Origin: UBA4744 sp963717135 | Lineage (GTDB): Bacteria > Actinomycetota > Acidimicrobiia > Spongiisociales > UBA4744 | Direction of reading: 5' to 3' | Assembly: GCA_963717135.1 (NCBI GenBank) | Contig: CAVQVN010000010.1 | Span: forward strand, 1-64,000 | DNA: 64,000 bases | In this document: positions 26,014 through 35,126 of the stretch, piece after piece | Position numbering within the stretch: the stretch's first letter is position 1 | Layout of the letters: each line of letters starts with the position of its first letter | The notes under the pieces: model-generated | Database searches by the model: none | What the model was told of the DNA's origin: nothing | The model's input: only the letters and a program-made list of their open reading frames with translations | Made by a program: the position numbers and the translations under genes

Positions 26014-27289
26014 CGATATCTCCTTCCACAGAGTCCTGTCCGGCCGAGGTTACCAAGACGTCGGCGGTGCGACCCACGAGCCTCGCCGGTCCGGCGGCGT
26101 GAACCCGGAGGTAGTTGTCGGTCAAACCGCTCAACCGGGGCCGTCTTTTTGCACCTGAGCCGGCCGGTCCGACCCGTTCCATCAGCACCGTTACCCGATC
26201 CCCCACAGTGTCACTCAACCATCGGGCTTGCAACCGGTTACCAAGCTCTCGGAGTTGCTCGGAACGATCCCGCACCGTAGCCGGGTCGACCCGCCGGGGA
26301 TCAACAGCAGCCGGGGTTCCGGCCCGTGGGGAGAAACGAAATACGTGCACTTTGCGAAACCCCACCCTCTCCACGACGTCCATCGTGTTGGCGAAAGCTG
26401 CTTCGTCCTCGCCGGGGAAGCCGACCATGACGTCGGTGCTCAGGGTCAGGTCACCCAAAGTCTCCTTCGCCGTTGAGGCAATGTCCAGGTAGTGGTCGAG
26501 GCTTCCGGGCCGCCGCATGGCGTGCCAAAGCCCGGGATCTCCTGTCTGAAGGGGGATGTGGAGATGCCGGCACACTTTTGGCTGGGAAGCCAGGGTCTCG
26601 AGAAGTGGCAGATCGATCTGTGATGCCTCGATTGACGACAGGCGGATTCGCGCAAGGTCGGGCAGCGTGCCCAACTCGGCGATCAGATCGCCCAGCCGGT
26701 ATCCCCCGGTTTGATCCCATCCGTACTTCCCAAGATGAACGCCGGTCAGAATGATCTCGCGGGTACCCGCCGCGACCATCGTCCGGGCCGCGGCGACGAC
26801 GTCTTGGGCATTTCGGCTCGAGAGGTCGCCGCGAGTCCGGGGAACGATGCAAAACGTGCACAACTCGTCGCACCCGGTCTGGATCTTGAGATTGGCGCGG
26901 GTCCGGGCGGGAACGATGACCGGAGATGCTCGTTCGGGGATCTCTCCGGCGATTCGGGCGACAAGATGATCCTTGTCCTGGTTGGGAACCACCAGATCGA
27001 CACCCGGGATCGCGGCGACCAACTGCGGGTCGGCAACGGCGTAACACCCGGTTACGACGATCCTCGAATGAGGGTGATCGGCGATGGATCTTCGGATCAG
27101 CTTGCGGGAAGCCTTCGACGCCTCGGCTGTGACCGTGCAAGTGTTGATGACGACGACGTCCGGAGCGACCGCCGTGGATTCGAACCCCCGGTCGGCGAGC
27201 GCCGCCCGGATCTCGTCGGACTCAGCCTGATTGAGGCGACAACCGAGCGTTCTGAGTTCGGCGCTACGCAGTGCCGGCGTCGGCGGCAC
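25982..27289 (-). CDS. mtaB: tRNA t6A37 methylthiotransferase MtaB
   Basis: Radical-SAM enzyme converting t6A to ms2t6A at tRNA position 37. It is 435 residues. The N-terminal UPF0004 domain has cysteines in LGCRLNQAE, NTCTVT and GCYAV. The radical-SAM CxxxCxxC is CDELCTFC (residues ~147-154), and a C-terminal TRAM domain follows. GTG start 27289 overlaps the bldD-like gene by 26 nt. The length and cluster pattern fit MtaB rather than MiaB or RimO. Confidence 0.9.
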   Translation of the reverse strand: MPPTPALRSAELRTLGCRLNQAESDEIRAALADRGFESTAVAPDVVVINTCTVTAEASKASRKLIRRSIADHPHSRIVVTGCYAVADPQLVAAIPGVDLVVPNQDKDHLVARIAGEIPERASPVIVPARTRANLKIQTGCDELCTFCIVPRTRGDLSSRNAQDVVAAARTMVAAGTREIILTGVHLGKYGWDQTGGYRLGDLIAELGTLPDLARIRLSSIEASQIDLPLLETLASQPKVCRHLHIPLQTGDPGLWHAMRRPGSLDHYLDIASTAKETLGDLTLSTDVMVGFPGEDEAAFANTMDVVERVGFRKVHVFRFSPRAGTPAAVDPRRVDPATVRDRSEQLRELGNRLQARWLSDTVGDRVTVLMERVGPAGSGAKRRPRLSGLTDNYLRVHAAGPARLVGRTADVLVTSAGQDSVEGDIVGGLPVLQDR

Positions 27290-27749
27290 CGATACTCACC
27301 AGCATATTGCCGAGGGCCGCCTCGTCCTCTTCCAGAAGTCCGGCCAGCAACTGCAAATCGCTCCGCCGGATGGTGAGAACTCGACCGTTGAAGTCCTGCC
27401 GCATGATTTGGATCGCCCGGAGGAAGCGCTCCAGGATCTCCGCGGTCGTTCCGTCGGTTGTCTCGAGCTTGCTGAGGTCGATAGTCACACCACCGCTCGA
27501 CCACGATGGTACGGCGGTTTTGCCGCGCTCGATTTGGGGGAGAAGTTGATCAACCGGCACGCCGTAGAACGCCGCCAGACGGTGCATACGAGGTAGAGAA
27601 AGGGAGCGTTCCCCGCGTTCGTAGGCTCCCAACACAGATGCTTTGAACTCCTGGTGAGAAAGGGCCTCGACTTCCTGAAGCGATAGACCCTTTTGGCGTC
27701 GGATGGCGCGCAGACGCTCTCCGACCGTCTGGTTATACGTGTCCGTCAT
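27264..27749 (-). CDS. BldD-like transcription regulator
   Basis: A 161-residue protein with an N-terminal XRE-type HTH (GERLRAIRRQKGLSLQEVEAL, YERGERSLS, AAFYGVPVDQLLP), closely matching the BldD layout, and a C-terminal domain. BldD dimerises on c-di-GMP through RGD-x8-RQDD motifs; here the corresponding residues read RQD-x8-RRSD (in QDFNGRVLTIRRSD), so Arg and Asp of each motif remain but neighbours differ. It shares its transcript with mtaB, and an inverted repeat overlaps its promoter, suggesting self-regulation. Confidence 0.8.
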   Translation of the reverse strand: MTDTYNQTVGERLRAIRRQKGLSLQEVEALSHQEFKASVLGAYERGERSLSLPRMHRLAAFYGVPVDQLLPQIERGKTAVPSWSSGGVTIDLSKLETTDGTTAEILERFLRAIQIMRQDFNGRVLTIRRSDLQLLAGLLEEDEAALGNMLVSIGAADAGTA

Positions 27750-27811
27750 ATTTTCCCCTCCGACCCTGCTCCGAGAGCGTACCAGACCCGCGCCAGCAAC
27801 CCGATCTGCTA

Positions 27812-27850
27812 GTCACTCTACGTGATATTATACCCGAAATCGAGCAAAAA
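27812..27850 (-). promoter_or_regulatory. Promoter and operator-like repeat of the bldD-like gene
   Basis: On the minus strand TATAAT (27832-27827) is a perfect -10; a GGGACA about 19 bp upstream is a weak -35. GTCAC-N5-GTGAT (27812-27826), an inverted repeat similar to BldD-type sites, directly follows the -10 over the expected start point. This arrangement would suit autorepression. Confidence 0.6.
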
Positions 27851-27858
27851 ATGTCCCT

Positions 27859-28521
27859 CTACGTGCCCATTCTGCCGAGGTGACCGAGAACTAGTCCCGC
27901 GCCCACTACTGCCGCCGTCTCCACTCGGAGAACCCTAGCGCCCAGACCGACCGTTGTGACGGTCAGAGCCAGTTCTTCCGTCGAGAAGCCACCCTCCGGG
28001 CCGATAGCCAGGGTCACCTGTTCCGACGGCGGAGGCAACGGTCCGCCGCCCGGATGCAACAGCCAGGTCGAGGGAGGCAAGCCGGTCAGGGTGACCGGAC
28101 CTTCGATCGGCATCAGCCACGACCCCCGGCTCTGTTCGAGCGCTCCGATGGCCCAGCGGGCCGCCTTGTCCGCCCCGGGCGGTTTGGATTGTCCGTATTT
28201 GGTGGTCAGCCACACCAGCCGATCGACCCCGAGTTCGGCGAGCTTTTCAACGATGAACCGGGCACGGTCGCTTGCCTGGGGCGGAGCGACCGCCACCGTC
28301 AAAGCCGGTGAGGGGTTGCCCGTGGTTACTTCATCCCCCCGCCGAACCCCGTGCGAGGTCAACGTCCCGGTTCCAATCGATCCCCGGCCGTCCGTGTAGG
28401 ACACCGGGGTCAGTTCACCCGCTCGTAGGACGCGGCGCAGATGGTGGGTCTGCTCGGCAGTCAGGGCCAGCGTGTCCGATTCCCAGGGAGAAGGGATGTA
28501 GAGATGCGGAACGTGGCCCAT
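27859..28521 (-). CDS. rsmE: 16S rRNA (uracil-1498 N3) methyltransferase RsmE
   Basis: A 220-residue SPOUT methyltransferase. The N-terminal PUA-like part includes QTHHLRRVLR. The C-terminal knot has LAIGPEGGFS, the typical GPEGG SAM-binding loop, and the ending RVLRVETAAVVG. It lies 8 bp downstream of dnaJ and is transcribed with it. Confidence 0.92.
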   Translation of the reverse strand: MGHVPHLYIPSPWESDTLALTAEQTHHLRRVLRAGELTPVSYTDGRGSIGTGTLTSHGVRRGDEVTTGNPSPALTVAVAPPQASDRARFIVEKLAELGVDRLVWLTTKYGQSKPPGADKAARWAIGALEQSRGSWLMPIEGPVTLTGLPPSTWLLHPGGGPLPPPSEQVTLAIGPEGGFSTEELALTVTTVGLGARVLRVETAAVVGAGLVLGHLGRMGT

Positions 28522-28529
28522 CCTAAGGT

Positions 28530-29612
28530 CTAACCCTTGCGGCGGCGTCGCTTGGTCCGACCGGTATCCTCGCCCCGGACCGCCGCGTATGCTCGCAATG
28601 CGTCTTCCTCTTCCTTCGTCAGGGCATCCGGTACCAGAACGCGAATTTCGACGAGCATGTCGCCGCGCCCCCGCCTCCCCAAGCGCTCCACACCTTTGCC
28701 GCGCAGCGGAACAACCGTCCCCGGTTGGGTGCCCCGCGGGATATCAAAATCCTCAACCCCACCTTCGATGAGTGGCACCTCGATACGAGTGCCGAGGGCC
28801 GCTTGGGCCAGACCCAGGTCGACTCGCACGATGAGATCGTCGCCATCCCGAATGAACCGGTCATCCGGTTCGACATGGATCTCAACGTAAAGATCCCCGC
28901 GCCGCGCCCCCCGTTCGCCGGCTTCGCCCTGCCCGGTGAGACGCAACCGGGTCCCGTCCGAGACGCCTCCCGGTATCTCGACGCTCACCGTCCGGTCGCC
29001 GGGGGCAACTCCCCGACCGTGACAGGTCTCACAAGGAACTCTGATCATTTGACCGGTGCCGGTGCACAAGTCGCAGGCGGTCATGGTCATCACCGTACCC
29101 AGGAACCCGCGGCGGGCTACCCGGACTGCGCCCGCCCCTGCGCATCTGCTGCATGTTTCCGGATGGGTTCCGGGGGCTGCCCCCGAACCATCGCAAGTCC
29201 GGCAGCCGACCAGCGCCGCGAATTCCAGTTCACGGGTCACTCCAAAAGCCGCCTCGGCCAGGGTGATCCGGGCCGGAACCAAGACATCTCTCCCCCGATT
29301 GGGCTGCCGGGTCGGGGTGGCGAAGAAGCCGCTGTCGCCGAACACCGAGCGGATCAGATCGTCGAATCCTCCAAAGGAAGCGAACAAGTCGTTGAGGTCG
29401 ATGGTGTCGCCCCGGTCGTACCGATGCCGCCGTTCCGTGTCTGAAAGGACTTCGTAGGCTTCGGCGATCTCCCGAAAGCGGGCTTCGGCCGTAGGATCGT
29501 CCGGATTGGCGTCGGGATGGGACTCACGAGCGAGACGCCGGAAGGCTTTCTTGATCTCCTCGGTCGTGGCGTCTCGGGATACTCCCAAAATGGCATAGAA
29601 ATCTTTGCTCAT
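28530..29612 (-). CDS. dnaJ: Chaperone DnaJ
   Basis: Hsp40 co-chaperone of DnaK, 360 residues. The J domain carries the HPD motif (ESHPDANP, residue ~32). The Gly/Phe region is short. The zinc domain has four CxxCxGxG-like repeats (CRTCDGSG, CSRCAGAG, CDLCTGTG, CETCHGRG), followed by the C-terminal substrate domain. ATG 29612 overlaps the hrcA stop (ATGA), so the gene is controlled with hrcA under CIRCE. Confidence 0.95.
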   Translation of the reverse strand: MSKDFYAILGVSRDATTEEIKKAFRRLARESHPDANPDDPTAEARFREIAEAYEVLSDTERRHRYDRGDTIDLNDLFASFGGFDDLIRSVFGDSGFFATPTRQPNRGRDVLVPARITLAEAAFGVTRELEFAALVGCRTCDGSGAAPGTHPETCSRCAGAGAVRVARRGFLGTVMTMTACDLCTGTGQMIRVPCETCHGRGVAPGDRTVSVEIPGGVSDGTRLRLTGQGEAGERGARRGDLYVEIHVEPDDRFIRDGDDLIVRVDLGLAQAALGTRIEVPLIEGGVEDFDIPRGTQPGTVVPLRGKGVERLGRRGRGDMLVEIRVLVPDALTKEEEDALRAYAAVRGEDTGRTKRRRRKG

Positions 29613-30613
29613 GCGGAGCCGAGGCTCTCCTCCAGGTTCTCTCTGACTTCTTCAACAGCCGAGATCGCCCGCCGGTAATCCATCCGCATGGGGCCGATGA
29701 CCCCTACGCTGCCGCCCGTCTTCCCCCCAACCTGGTAGGTAGTTGAAACGACTGCCAGATCGACTTCGTCCTTGACCGGTAATTCGCCCCCGATCTGGAT
29801 GCCGGTGCCTTCCGGTACGTTCGTCAGAATGCTCAGAACCAGGGTTTCCCGCTCCAGCAACTCCAGCACCCGGTGGACCTTCGCCAGATCCTCCCAAAGC
29901 GAAGCCATCTGGCTGGTCCCACCGACGTACACGTCCCGGGTGACCTCCTCAGAACGGGCCGCGGCGTCCAACACCCCCGCCATCAGGTCCGCTACCGGGA
30001 CCGGCCAATCTTTCGAACGCTGGCCGGCGGTGACCCTGGCTTGGGCCAATGATCCGTTTTGGAGCAACTCTGCCAGCAGTCGCTCGGCCGCCGCCACCTC
30101 TTTTGGTTCCACCGGCTCGGCCAGCCGCACCAGCTCTTGGTTTACCCGACCGGAGTCGGTGACCAACACCACCAGGACAAGCTGACCGGCGATCTGCACG
30201 AGGTGGACGCCGTGAATGGCTTCTCCCCCCAGACCCGGTCCGACTACTACCGACGGGTAGTGGGTGATTTCGGACAACAGGTCGGTGGTTTCCTTGAGCA
30301 ACTCCCCCAGACCGTGATGGAAAGTGGAGAAGAAACCCGAGATTCTGGTTCGAGTCGAAGTCCGGAGGCGTTGAGGCGTGCAGTTGTCGACGTAATAGCG
30401 ATAGGCCAGAGAAGTCGGTACGCGCCCTGCCGATGTGTGCGGCTTGACTACGTAGCCATCTCGCTCCAGGGAGGCGACATCGTTCCTGATTGTGGCCGGC
30501 GACACATTCAGACGCGTCAGGTCGAGGATGGCTCGGGAGCTTACGGGCTCACCCGTCCGGATATGCTCCTCGACGAGCGCCCGAAGGACCTCGGACTTTC
30601 GCTCGTCCAACAT
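29609..30613 (-). CDS. hrcA: Heat-inducible repressor HrcA
   Basis: A 334-residue repressor of class I heat-shock genes that binds CIRCE. The N-terminal winged helix (SSRAILDLTRLNVSPATIRNDVASLERDGYV) and GRVPTSLAYRYYVD are typical, and the rest follows the GAF-like HrcA fold. The start ATG is 10 bp downstream of a near-perfect CIRCE that overlaps the end of hemW, so it is autoregulated and includes dnaJ. Confidence 0.95.
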   Translation of the reverse strand: MLDERKSEVLRALVEEHIRTGEPVSSRAILDLTRLNVSPATIRNDVASLERDGYVVKPHTSAGRVPTSLAYRYYVDNCTPQRLRTSTRTRISGFFSTFHHGLGELLKETTDLLSEITHYPSVVVGPGLGGEAIHGVHLVQIAGQLVLVVLVTDSGRVNQELVRLAEPVEPKEVAAAERLLAELLQNGSLAQARVTAGQRSKDWPVPVADLMAGVLDAAARSEEVTRDVYVGGTSQMASLWEDLAKVHRVLELLERETLVLSILTNVPEGTGIQIGGELPVKDEVDLAVVSTTYQVGGKTGGSVGVIGPMRMDYRRAISAVEEVRENLEESLGSA

Positions 30614-30623
30614 ACTGAATACG

Positions 30624-30650
30624 TTAGCGCTCTCCTGGTTGGAGTGCTAA
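30624..30650. promoter_or_regulatory. CIRCE operator
   Basis: TTAGCGCTC-N9-GAGTGCTAA differs from the CIRCE consensus by one base in the left arm. It overlaps the last codons and stop of hemW and lies 10 bp upstream of hrcA. Confidence 0.95.
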
Positions 30651-31793
30651 GACTGCCCTTCCTACCTCATCGCCGAGCAAGGGCCGCAAGACCACCACCC
30701 GGCCACCTCTCAACCCGAGAACCCCCGCCCTCCGCAACCGTTCTCCCCACGGGCTGGCCAGGAGCGCCGCACCGCCCTCGCCGGGCACGACTCCGGCCCG
30801 ACGGCGCAGGCCCACCAGGAGTCGCTCCTGTTCCCGCTGCCACGGATCGAGGGTTTCGGCGCCTTGCCGAGGCCGGGTACCACTCTCGACTCCGGCGAGG
30901 TAGGCATCGAGCCTTCGAACGTTCCTCCGCCGAACGCCGTCGCGGTGACCGTGGGCTCCGGCGCCAAAGGCCAGGTACTCCCCTTGCGCCCAGGTGATGA
31001 GGTTGTACACGCAGGCATGACCAGGTCGGGCCCAATTGGACACCTCATAGCAATCCAGACCGGCCGACCGGCACAACTCCCCGGCCAGCTCGTAGGCATC
31101 AGCCTGCTTATCGGGATCCGGGGCGGGCGCTCCCGCCGCGATCGCTCTACTCAAGGCAGTGCCCCTTTCGACCGTCAAGGCGTATAGCGACAGATGATCC
31201 GGCTCCAAGCCGAGTGCCCGATCGACCGTACCCCGCCAGGAAGCATCCGTCTCGCCCGGTGTGCCGAAGATCAGGTCGATGTTGATCGACTGGAACCCGG
31301 ACCGCCGGGCGATCGGCACCGCGGCCTCTGCCTGGTCCGGTCCGTGCATCCGTCCGAGCGACCGCAACACGTCGGCATCGAACGACTGGACTCCGAACGA
31401 CACGCGGTTGAAACCGGCATGTCGCAACCCGTCGGCCAGGCCGGGGCTCCAATCCTCCGGGTTTGCTTCGAGGCTCACCTCGGCATAGTCGTTGAGTCCA
31501 AAACGCTCCCGGAGTTCTTGAACAACGGCGCCGAGTTGCTCCGGAGCCAGGCGCGAAGGGGTTCCGCCCCCGACGTAAACGGCATCCAGCGGCCGCCACT
31601 CCGGTTCCAGGCCGATCTCTTTTATCAGGGCAACTACATACCGGCCGGCCTCTTCATCCCGGCCGGCGACTACCGCAAAATCACAGTAGGGGCAGAGACG
31701 GGCACAAAACGGGACGTGAACGTAAGCCGCCGACCATTTTCCGGCAGCATCTGCCAGAACTGGACTATCGGCGGGACCGGAAGCAACCGTCAT
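30624..31793 (-). CDS. hemW: HemW-type radical SAM protein
   Basis: A 389-residue HemN-like/HemW protein, believed to act as a heme chaperone rather than a coproporphyrinogen oxidase. The radical-SAM cluster CARLCPYC (residues ~31-38) has the CxxxCxxC spacing, and the AYVHVPFC and YVGGGTPS motifs are conserved. Its last codons and TAA stop form the CIRCE operator of hrcA, so the protein end is constrained by the operator sequence. It sits upstream of hrcA-dnaJ-rsmE on the same strand. Confidence 0.92.
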   Translation of the reverse strand: MTVASGPADSPVLADAAGKWSAAYVHVPFCARLCPYCDFAVVAGRDEEAGRYVVALIKEIGLEPEWRPLDAVYVGGGTPSRLAPEQLGAVVQELRERFGLNDYAEVSLEANPEDWSPGLADGLRHAGFNRVSFGVQSFDADVLRSLGRMHGPDQAEAAVPIARRSGFQSINIDLIFGTPGETDASWRGTVDRALGLEPDHLSLYALTVERGTALSRAIAAGAPAPDPDKQADAYELAGELCRSAGLDCYEVSNWARPGHACVYNLITWAQGEYLAFGAGAHGHRDGVRRRNVRRLDAYLAGVESGTRPRQGAETLDPWQREQERLLVGLRRRAGVVPGEGGAALLASPWGERLRRAGVLGLRGGRVVVLRPLLGDEVGRAVLALQPGER

Positions 31794-31874
31794 CGGGTTC
31801 CGGACACTTCACAGGCACCCCTTCCGGCGGACCGACCGACGGAGCAAGAACCCCACCCCTGACCAAGACGGGCA

Positions 31875-33668
31875 TTAGTCATCCGCATCGGTCTGCAAAG
31901 CCGAGATAAAGGCCTCCTGCGGCACCTCAACCTGCCCGACCATCTTCATCCGTTTCTTGCCTTCTTTCTGTCGTTCGAGGAGTTTGCGTTTCCGGGAAAC
32001 ATCGCCCCCGTAGCACTTGGCAATGACATCCTTGCGGGCCGCCTTGACCGTCTCACGGGAGATGATGCGGCTGCCGACGGCCGCCTGAATCGGAACATCG
32101 AAGAGCTGCCTGGGGATCAGTTTGCGAAGACGTTCGACCATTCGTTTGCCGTACTGATACGCCTTGTCCCGATGGATCACCGTGGAGAAGGCATCGACCG
32201 GCTGGCCATTGAGAAGGATGTCGACTCGTACCAGATCGGAGACCCGGTAGTCGTGAGGCTCGTAATCCAGTGAGGCGTAGCCACGGGTGCGGGACTTGAG
32301 GTTGTCGAAGAAATCGAACACCACCTCGGCCAGCGGCAGGTGATAAATGAGCTCGACCCGCTCGGGGCTCAGGTATTGCATGTGCTCCATCGACCCTCGA
32401 CGAGACTGCACGAGCTCCATGATCGTCCCAACGTACTCAGTGGGAGCAATGATCATTGCCTTGAGAAACGGCTCTTCCATGTGATCAATGCGGTCCGCAC
32501 CCGGAAGGTCCTGAGGCGAACGGATCTCGGCCACCGATCCATCGGTGAGAGTGACCCGGTAGGCGACCGAAGGAGCCGTGGCAACCAGATCCAGCCCGTA
32601 TTCGCGTTCAAGACGCTCCCGAATGATTTCCATATGCAGCAGACCCAGAAACCCGCACCGGAATCCGAACCCCAGCGCCCGCGACGTCTCGGGTTCGTAG
32701 ACCAGCGCCGAATCGTTGAGTCGCAGCTTTTCGAGCGCTTCCCGGAGCCGCTCGAAATCCTCGCCGTCGGCCGGAAAGAGTCCCGAGTAGACCATCGGTT
32801 TGGGATCCTGGTAGCCGGGCAAGGGCTCGGCAACGCGACCAGCGTGCGTGACCGTGTCGCCCACTCGTATCCGGTCGATCTCCTTGACCCCGGTGATGAG
32901 ATACCCAACCTCTCCGGGCCCAAGCTCGTCGACGCGGACAGCTCGAGGGGTCAAAACCCCCACCTCGGAAGCTTGATGCTTCTCCGAGGTGGCTGTGAAC
33001 ATGACGGTGTCACCGTCGCCCAACGATCCGTCCACGACCCGCACGTAGCAAACGACCCCGCGATACGCGTCGTAATAAGAATCGAAGACCAGAGCCCGCA
33101 TCGGCCGATCAGCGTGCTGGGACGGAGCGGGCACATCGTGCACGATTCGTTCAAGGAGCTCTTCGATACCCCCGCCCGTTTTGGCCGAGACTCGTATCAC
33201 TTCACTTGGATCGATTCCGAGAACGGAAGCTAGTTCGGCGGCGGCTCTCTCAGGTTGGGCGGCCGGCAGATCGATCTTGTTGACCACGGGAATGATCTCG
33301 AGACCGGCTTCGACTGCCAGGAAGGCGTTGGCCAGCGTCTGGGCCTGGACCCCCTGGGCGGCATCCACCAACAGGACCGCCCCTTCGCAAGCGGCCAGCG
33401 ACCGGGAGACTTCGTAACTGAAATCGACGTGACCGGGCGTGTCGATGAGGTTGAGCACGTAGTCGCGGCCATCGGCGCCCCGATAGTTCAAACGCACAGA
33501 TTGGGCTTTGATAGTGATGCCGCGCTCGCGCTCCAGATCCATCGTGTCGAGCACCTGCTCGCGCATTTCACGCTGGCTGATGGCGCCGGTCCGTTCGAGC
33601 AGGCGGTCGGCGAGCGTCGACTTACCGTGGTCGATGTGCGCGATGATGCTGAAGTTACGGATGTGCAA
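31875..33668 (-). CDS. lepA: Elongation factor 4 (LepA)
   Basis: A 597-residue translational GTPase that acts on ribosomes or their assembly. G1 AHIDHGKST, G3 DTPGHVDF and G4 NKIDLP are present, and the C-terminal LepA-specific domain begins near DYEPHDYRVSD. Length matches the family. It is divergent from rpsT across a 126-bp gap that should contain both promoters. Confidence 0.96.
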   Translation of the reverse strand: MHIRNFSIIAHIDHGKSTLADRLLERTGAISQREMREQVLDTMDLERERGITIKAQSVRLNYRGADGRDYVLNLIDTPGHVDFSYEVSRSLAACEGAVLLVDAAQGVQAQTLANAFLAVEAGLEIIPVVNKIDLPAAQPERAAAELASVLGIDPSEVIRVSAKTGGGIEELLERIVHDVPAPSQHADRPMRALVFDSYYDAYRGVVCYVRVVDGSLGDGDTVMFTATSEKHQASEVGVLTPRAVRVDELGPGEVGYLITGVKEIDRIRVGDTVTHAGRVAEPLPGYQDPKPMVYSGLFPADGEDFERLREALEKLRLNDSALVYEPETSRALGFGFRCGFLGLLHMEIIRERLEREYGLDLVATAPSVAYRVTLTDGSVAEIRSPQDLPGADRIDHMEEPFLKAMIIAPTEYVGTIMELVQSRRGSMEHMQYLSPERVELIYHLPLAEVVFDFFDNLKSRTRGYASLDYEPHDYRVSDLVRVDILLNGQPVDAFSTVIHRDKAYQYGKRMVERLRKLIPRQLFDVPIQAAVGSRIISRETVKAARKDVIAKCYGGDVSRKRKLLERQKEGKKRMKMVGQVEVPQEAFISALQTDADD

Positions 33669-33794
33669 CGAGGCTCCGAGCGAGGCGGTGTGACATTGTA
33701 CCGGCCGCCCGCCCGCTGCTAACCTACTGACCCGTTCGAACCTGGAGCGATGAGCCCCGGCGCCGATCCCCCGGACTACGAAAGCGTCTTTTGC

Positions 33795-34064
33795 ATGGCC
33801 AACATCAAGTCACAAATCAAGCGAAACCGCCAAAACGAGAAGCGCAATCAGCGCAACAAGGCGATCCGCTCGGAGCTCAAGACCCGAGCCAAGGCTGCTC
33901 TGGCCGCCGCCGAATCCGGCAACTCCGGCGCCGCCGAGGAGGCACTTCGTCTTGCCCAGCGGCGTATCGACACCGCAGTCTCCAAAGGGGTGCTCCACAA
34001 GAACACCGCCGCCCGGCGCAAGGCCCGGTTGGCCCGACAGGTCGCAGACCTGCTCGGCAAGTAG
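33795..34064 (+). CDS. rpsT: 30S ribosomal protein S20
   Basis: An 89-residue ribosomal protein, starting ANIKSQIKRNRQNEK, with the Lys/Arg-rich three-helix pattern and ending RKARLARQVADLLGK. The ATG at 33795 is chosen because the upstream extension to 33750 is not S20 sequence. No strong RBS is visible. Its position next to lepA and holA is widespread in bacteria. Confidence 0.96.
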   Translation: MANIKSQIKRNRQNEKRNQRNKAIRSELKTRAKAALAAAESGNSGAAEEALRLAQRRIDTAVSKGVLHKNTAARRKARLARQVADLLGK

Positions 34065-34067
34065 AGC

Positions 34068-34118
34068 ATCAGTCGGCTATCGGTCGGCCCGCCCGACGAT
34101 TGACGACGGACGACTGAT
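34068..34118. terminator. Stem-loop between convergent rpsT and holA
   Basis: The outer stem ATCAGTCG (34068-34075) pairs with CGACTGAT (34111-34118), enclosing an inner stem from ATCGGTCGG and its partner. The right arm also contains three 7-bp units (GACGATT, GACGACG, GACGACT). There is no T-run. Confidence 0.5.
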
Positions 34119-35126
34119 TCAACTCGCCCGGCGGCCTTTGCCCTTGTACCAAAGGCACAGAGCAACCGTCAACCGCTCCATGGTCACCTGATGTAGATCA
34201 TCGGGAGCCGTCTTCAACATCCGGTCGGCCCTGCTCAATGCCATGAGGGCGCGCTGCAACTCACTGTCACTGGTCGTCCCCCGGCGTCGCCAAGCTTTCT
34301 GAACGGGAAAGGAAGTCGGCTGGGCGCCCAGCCATTCGGCCAGCGTTTCCAGATTGGGGGCTACGGCCGCCAGGGCGCGCCGCCGCAAATCGCTCTCGAG
34401 GAATCCCATCAGCTGGAGGGGATGCCCGTGCACCAAGAAGTCCGCCAACCGGCGGAGAGCTTCGCCGATGTCTCCGGCGGCAACGGCATCTGCGTAGTGC
34501 CACATCGGCTCATCGGGGCGATTGCGAAATCGAGCCAGAATGTCGTCACGGGTGACTTCCTCGTCGATATCGAGTTGGTCGAGCGCCTGGCCCAGACTGG
34601 CTACGTCGGATCCGAAACGCTGCAGCAAAGCAGCGGCGGCGTCGGGGCCGATCTTGAGTTTCCGATCGCGGACCTCGGCGGCCAGCCAATCGGCGGCGTC
34701 CTGCTCTCTGAGTTTCTTCACCTCGATGACCTCGCCCAACGACTTGACCACCTTGGCCAGCCGGCCGGGCAACGCTCCGGTGGTGAGGAAGACCACGGTG
34801 ACGGCTTCCAGGTCGGCTGCTTCGAGCAGTTCGACGATCACGTCGCCTTCGGCTGCCTGCACGGATTGGGCGTCGACAACTTCGATGCCCTGCCGGTCTC
34901 CAAAGAGCGATCCAGACTGCAGCGCCGGAACTATCGGCTCGAGAGCCGGCCGCAATACCCCGCCCTCTCCCGGTTCTTCGGCGCCCCGGCTCGGCACATC
35001 GATCCGCACTATCCCGGAAACATCCACACCGGCTTGACCCAACAACCGGCGGGATCTCTCCAGCATCTCCTGTCGGTCGGCCGGTCCGGCATCGGACGGT
35101 CCTTTGACATGGATGACGGGCTTCAC
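34119..35126 (-). CDS. holA: DNA polymerase III delta subunit
   Basis: Clamp-loader subunit that opens the beta clamp, 335 residues. Divergent in sequence as usual for HolA, but with the characteristic SLFGDRQGIEV region, KVVKSLGEVIEVKKLRE and the helical C-terminal third (VAAGDIGEALRRLADFL). It overlaps folP by 4 nt (ATGA) and is convergent with rpsT, an arrangement usual for comEC/holA/rpsT clusters. Confidence 0.88.
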   Translation of the reverse strand: MKPVIHVKGPSDAGPADRQEMLERSRRLLGQAGVDVSGIVRIDVPSRGAEEPGEGGVLRPALEPIVPALQSGSLFGDRQGIEVVDAQSVQAAEGDVIVELLEAADLEAVTVVFLTTGALPGRLAKVVKSLGEVIEVKKLREQDAADWLAAEVRDRKLKIGPDAAAALLQRFGSDVASLGQALDQLDIDEEVTRDDILARFRNRPDEPMWHYADAVAAGDIGEALRRLADFLVHGHPLQLMGFLESDLRRRALAAVAPNLETLAEWLGAQPTSFPVQKAWRRRGTTSDSELQRALMALSRADRMLKTAPDDLHQVTMERLTVALCLWYKGKGRRAS

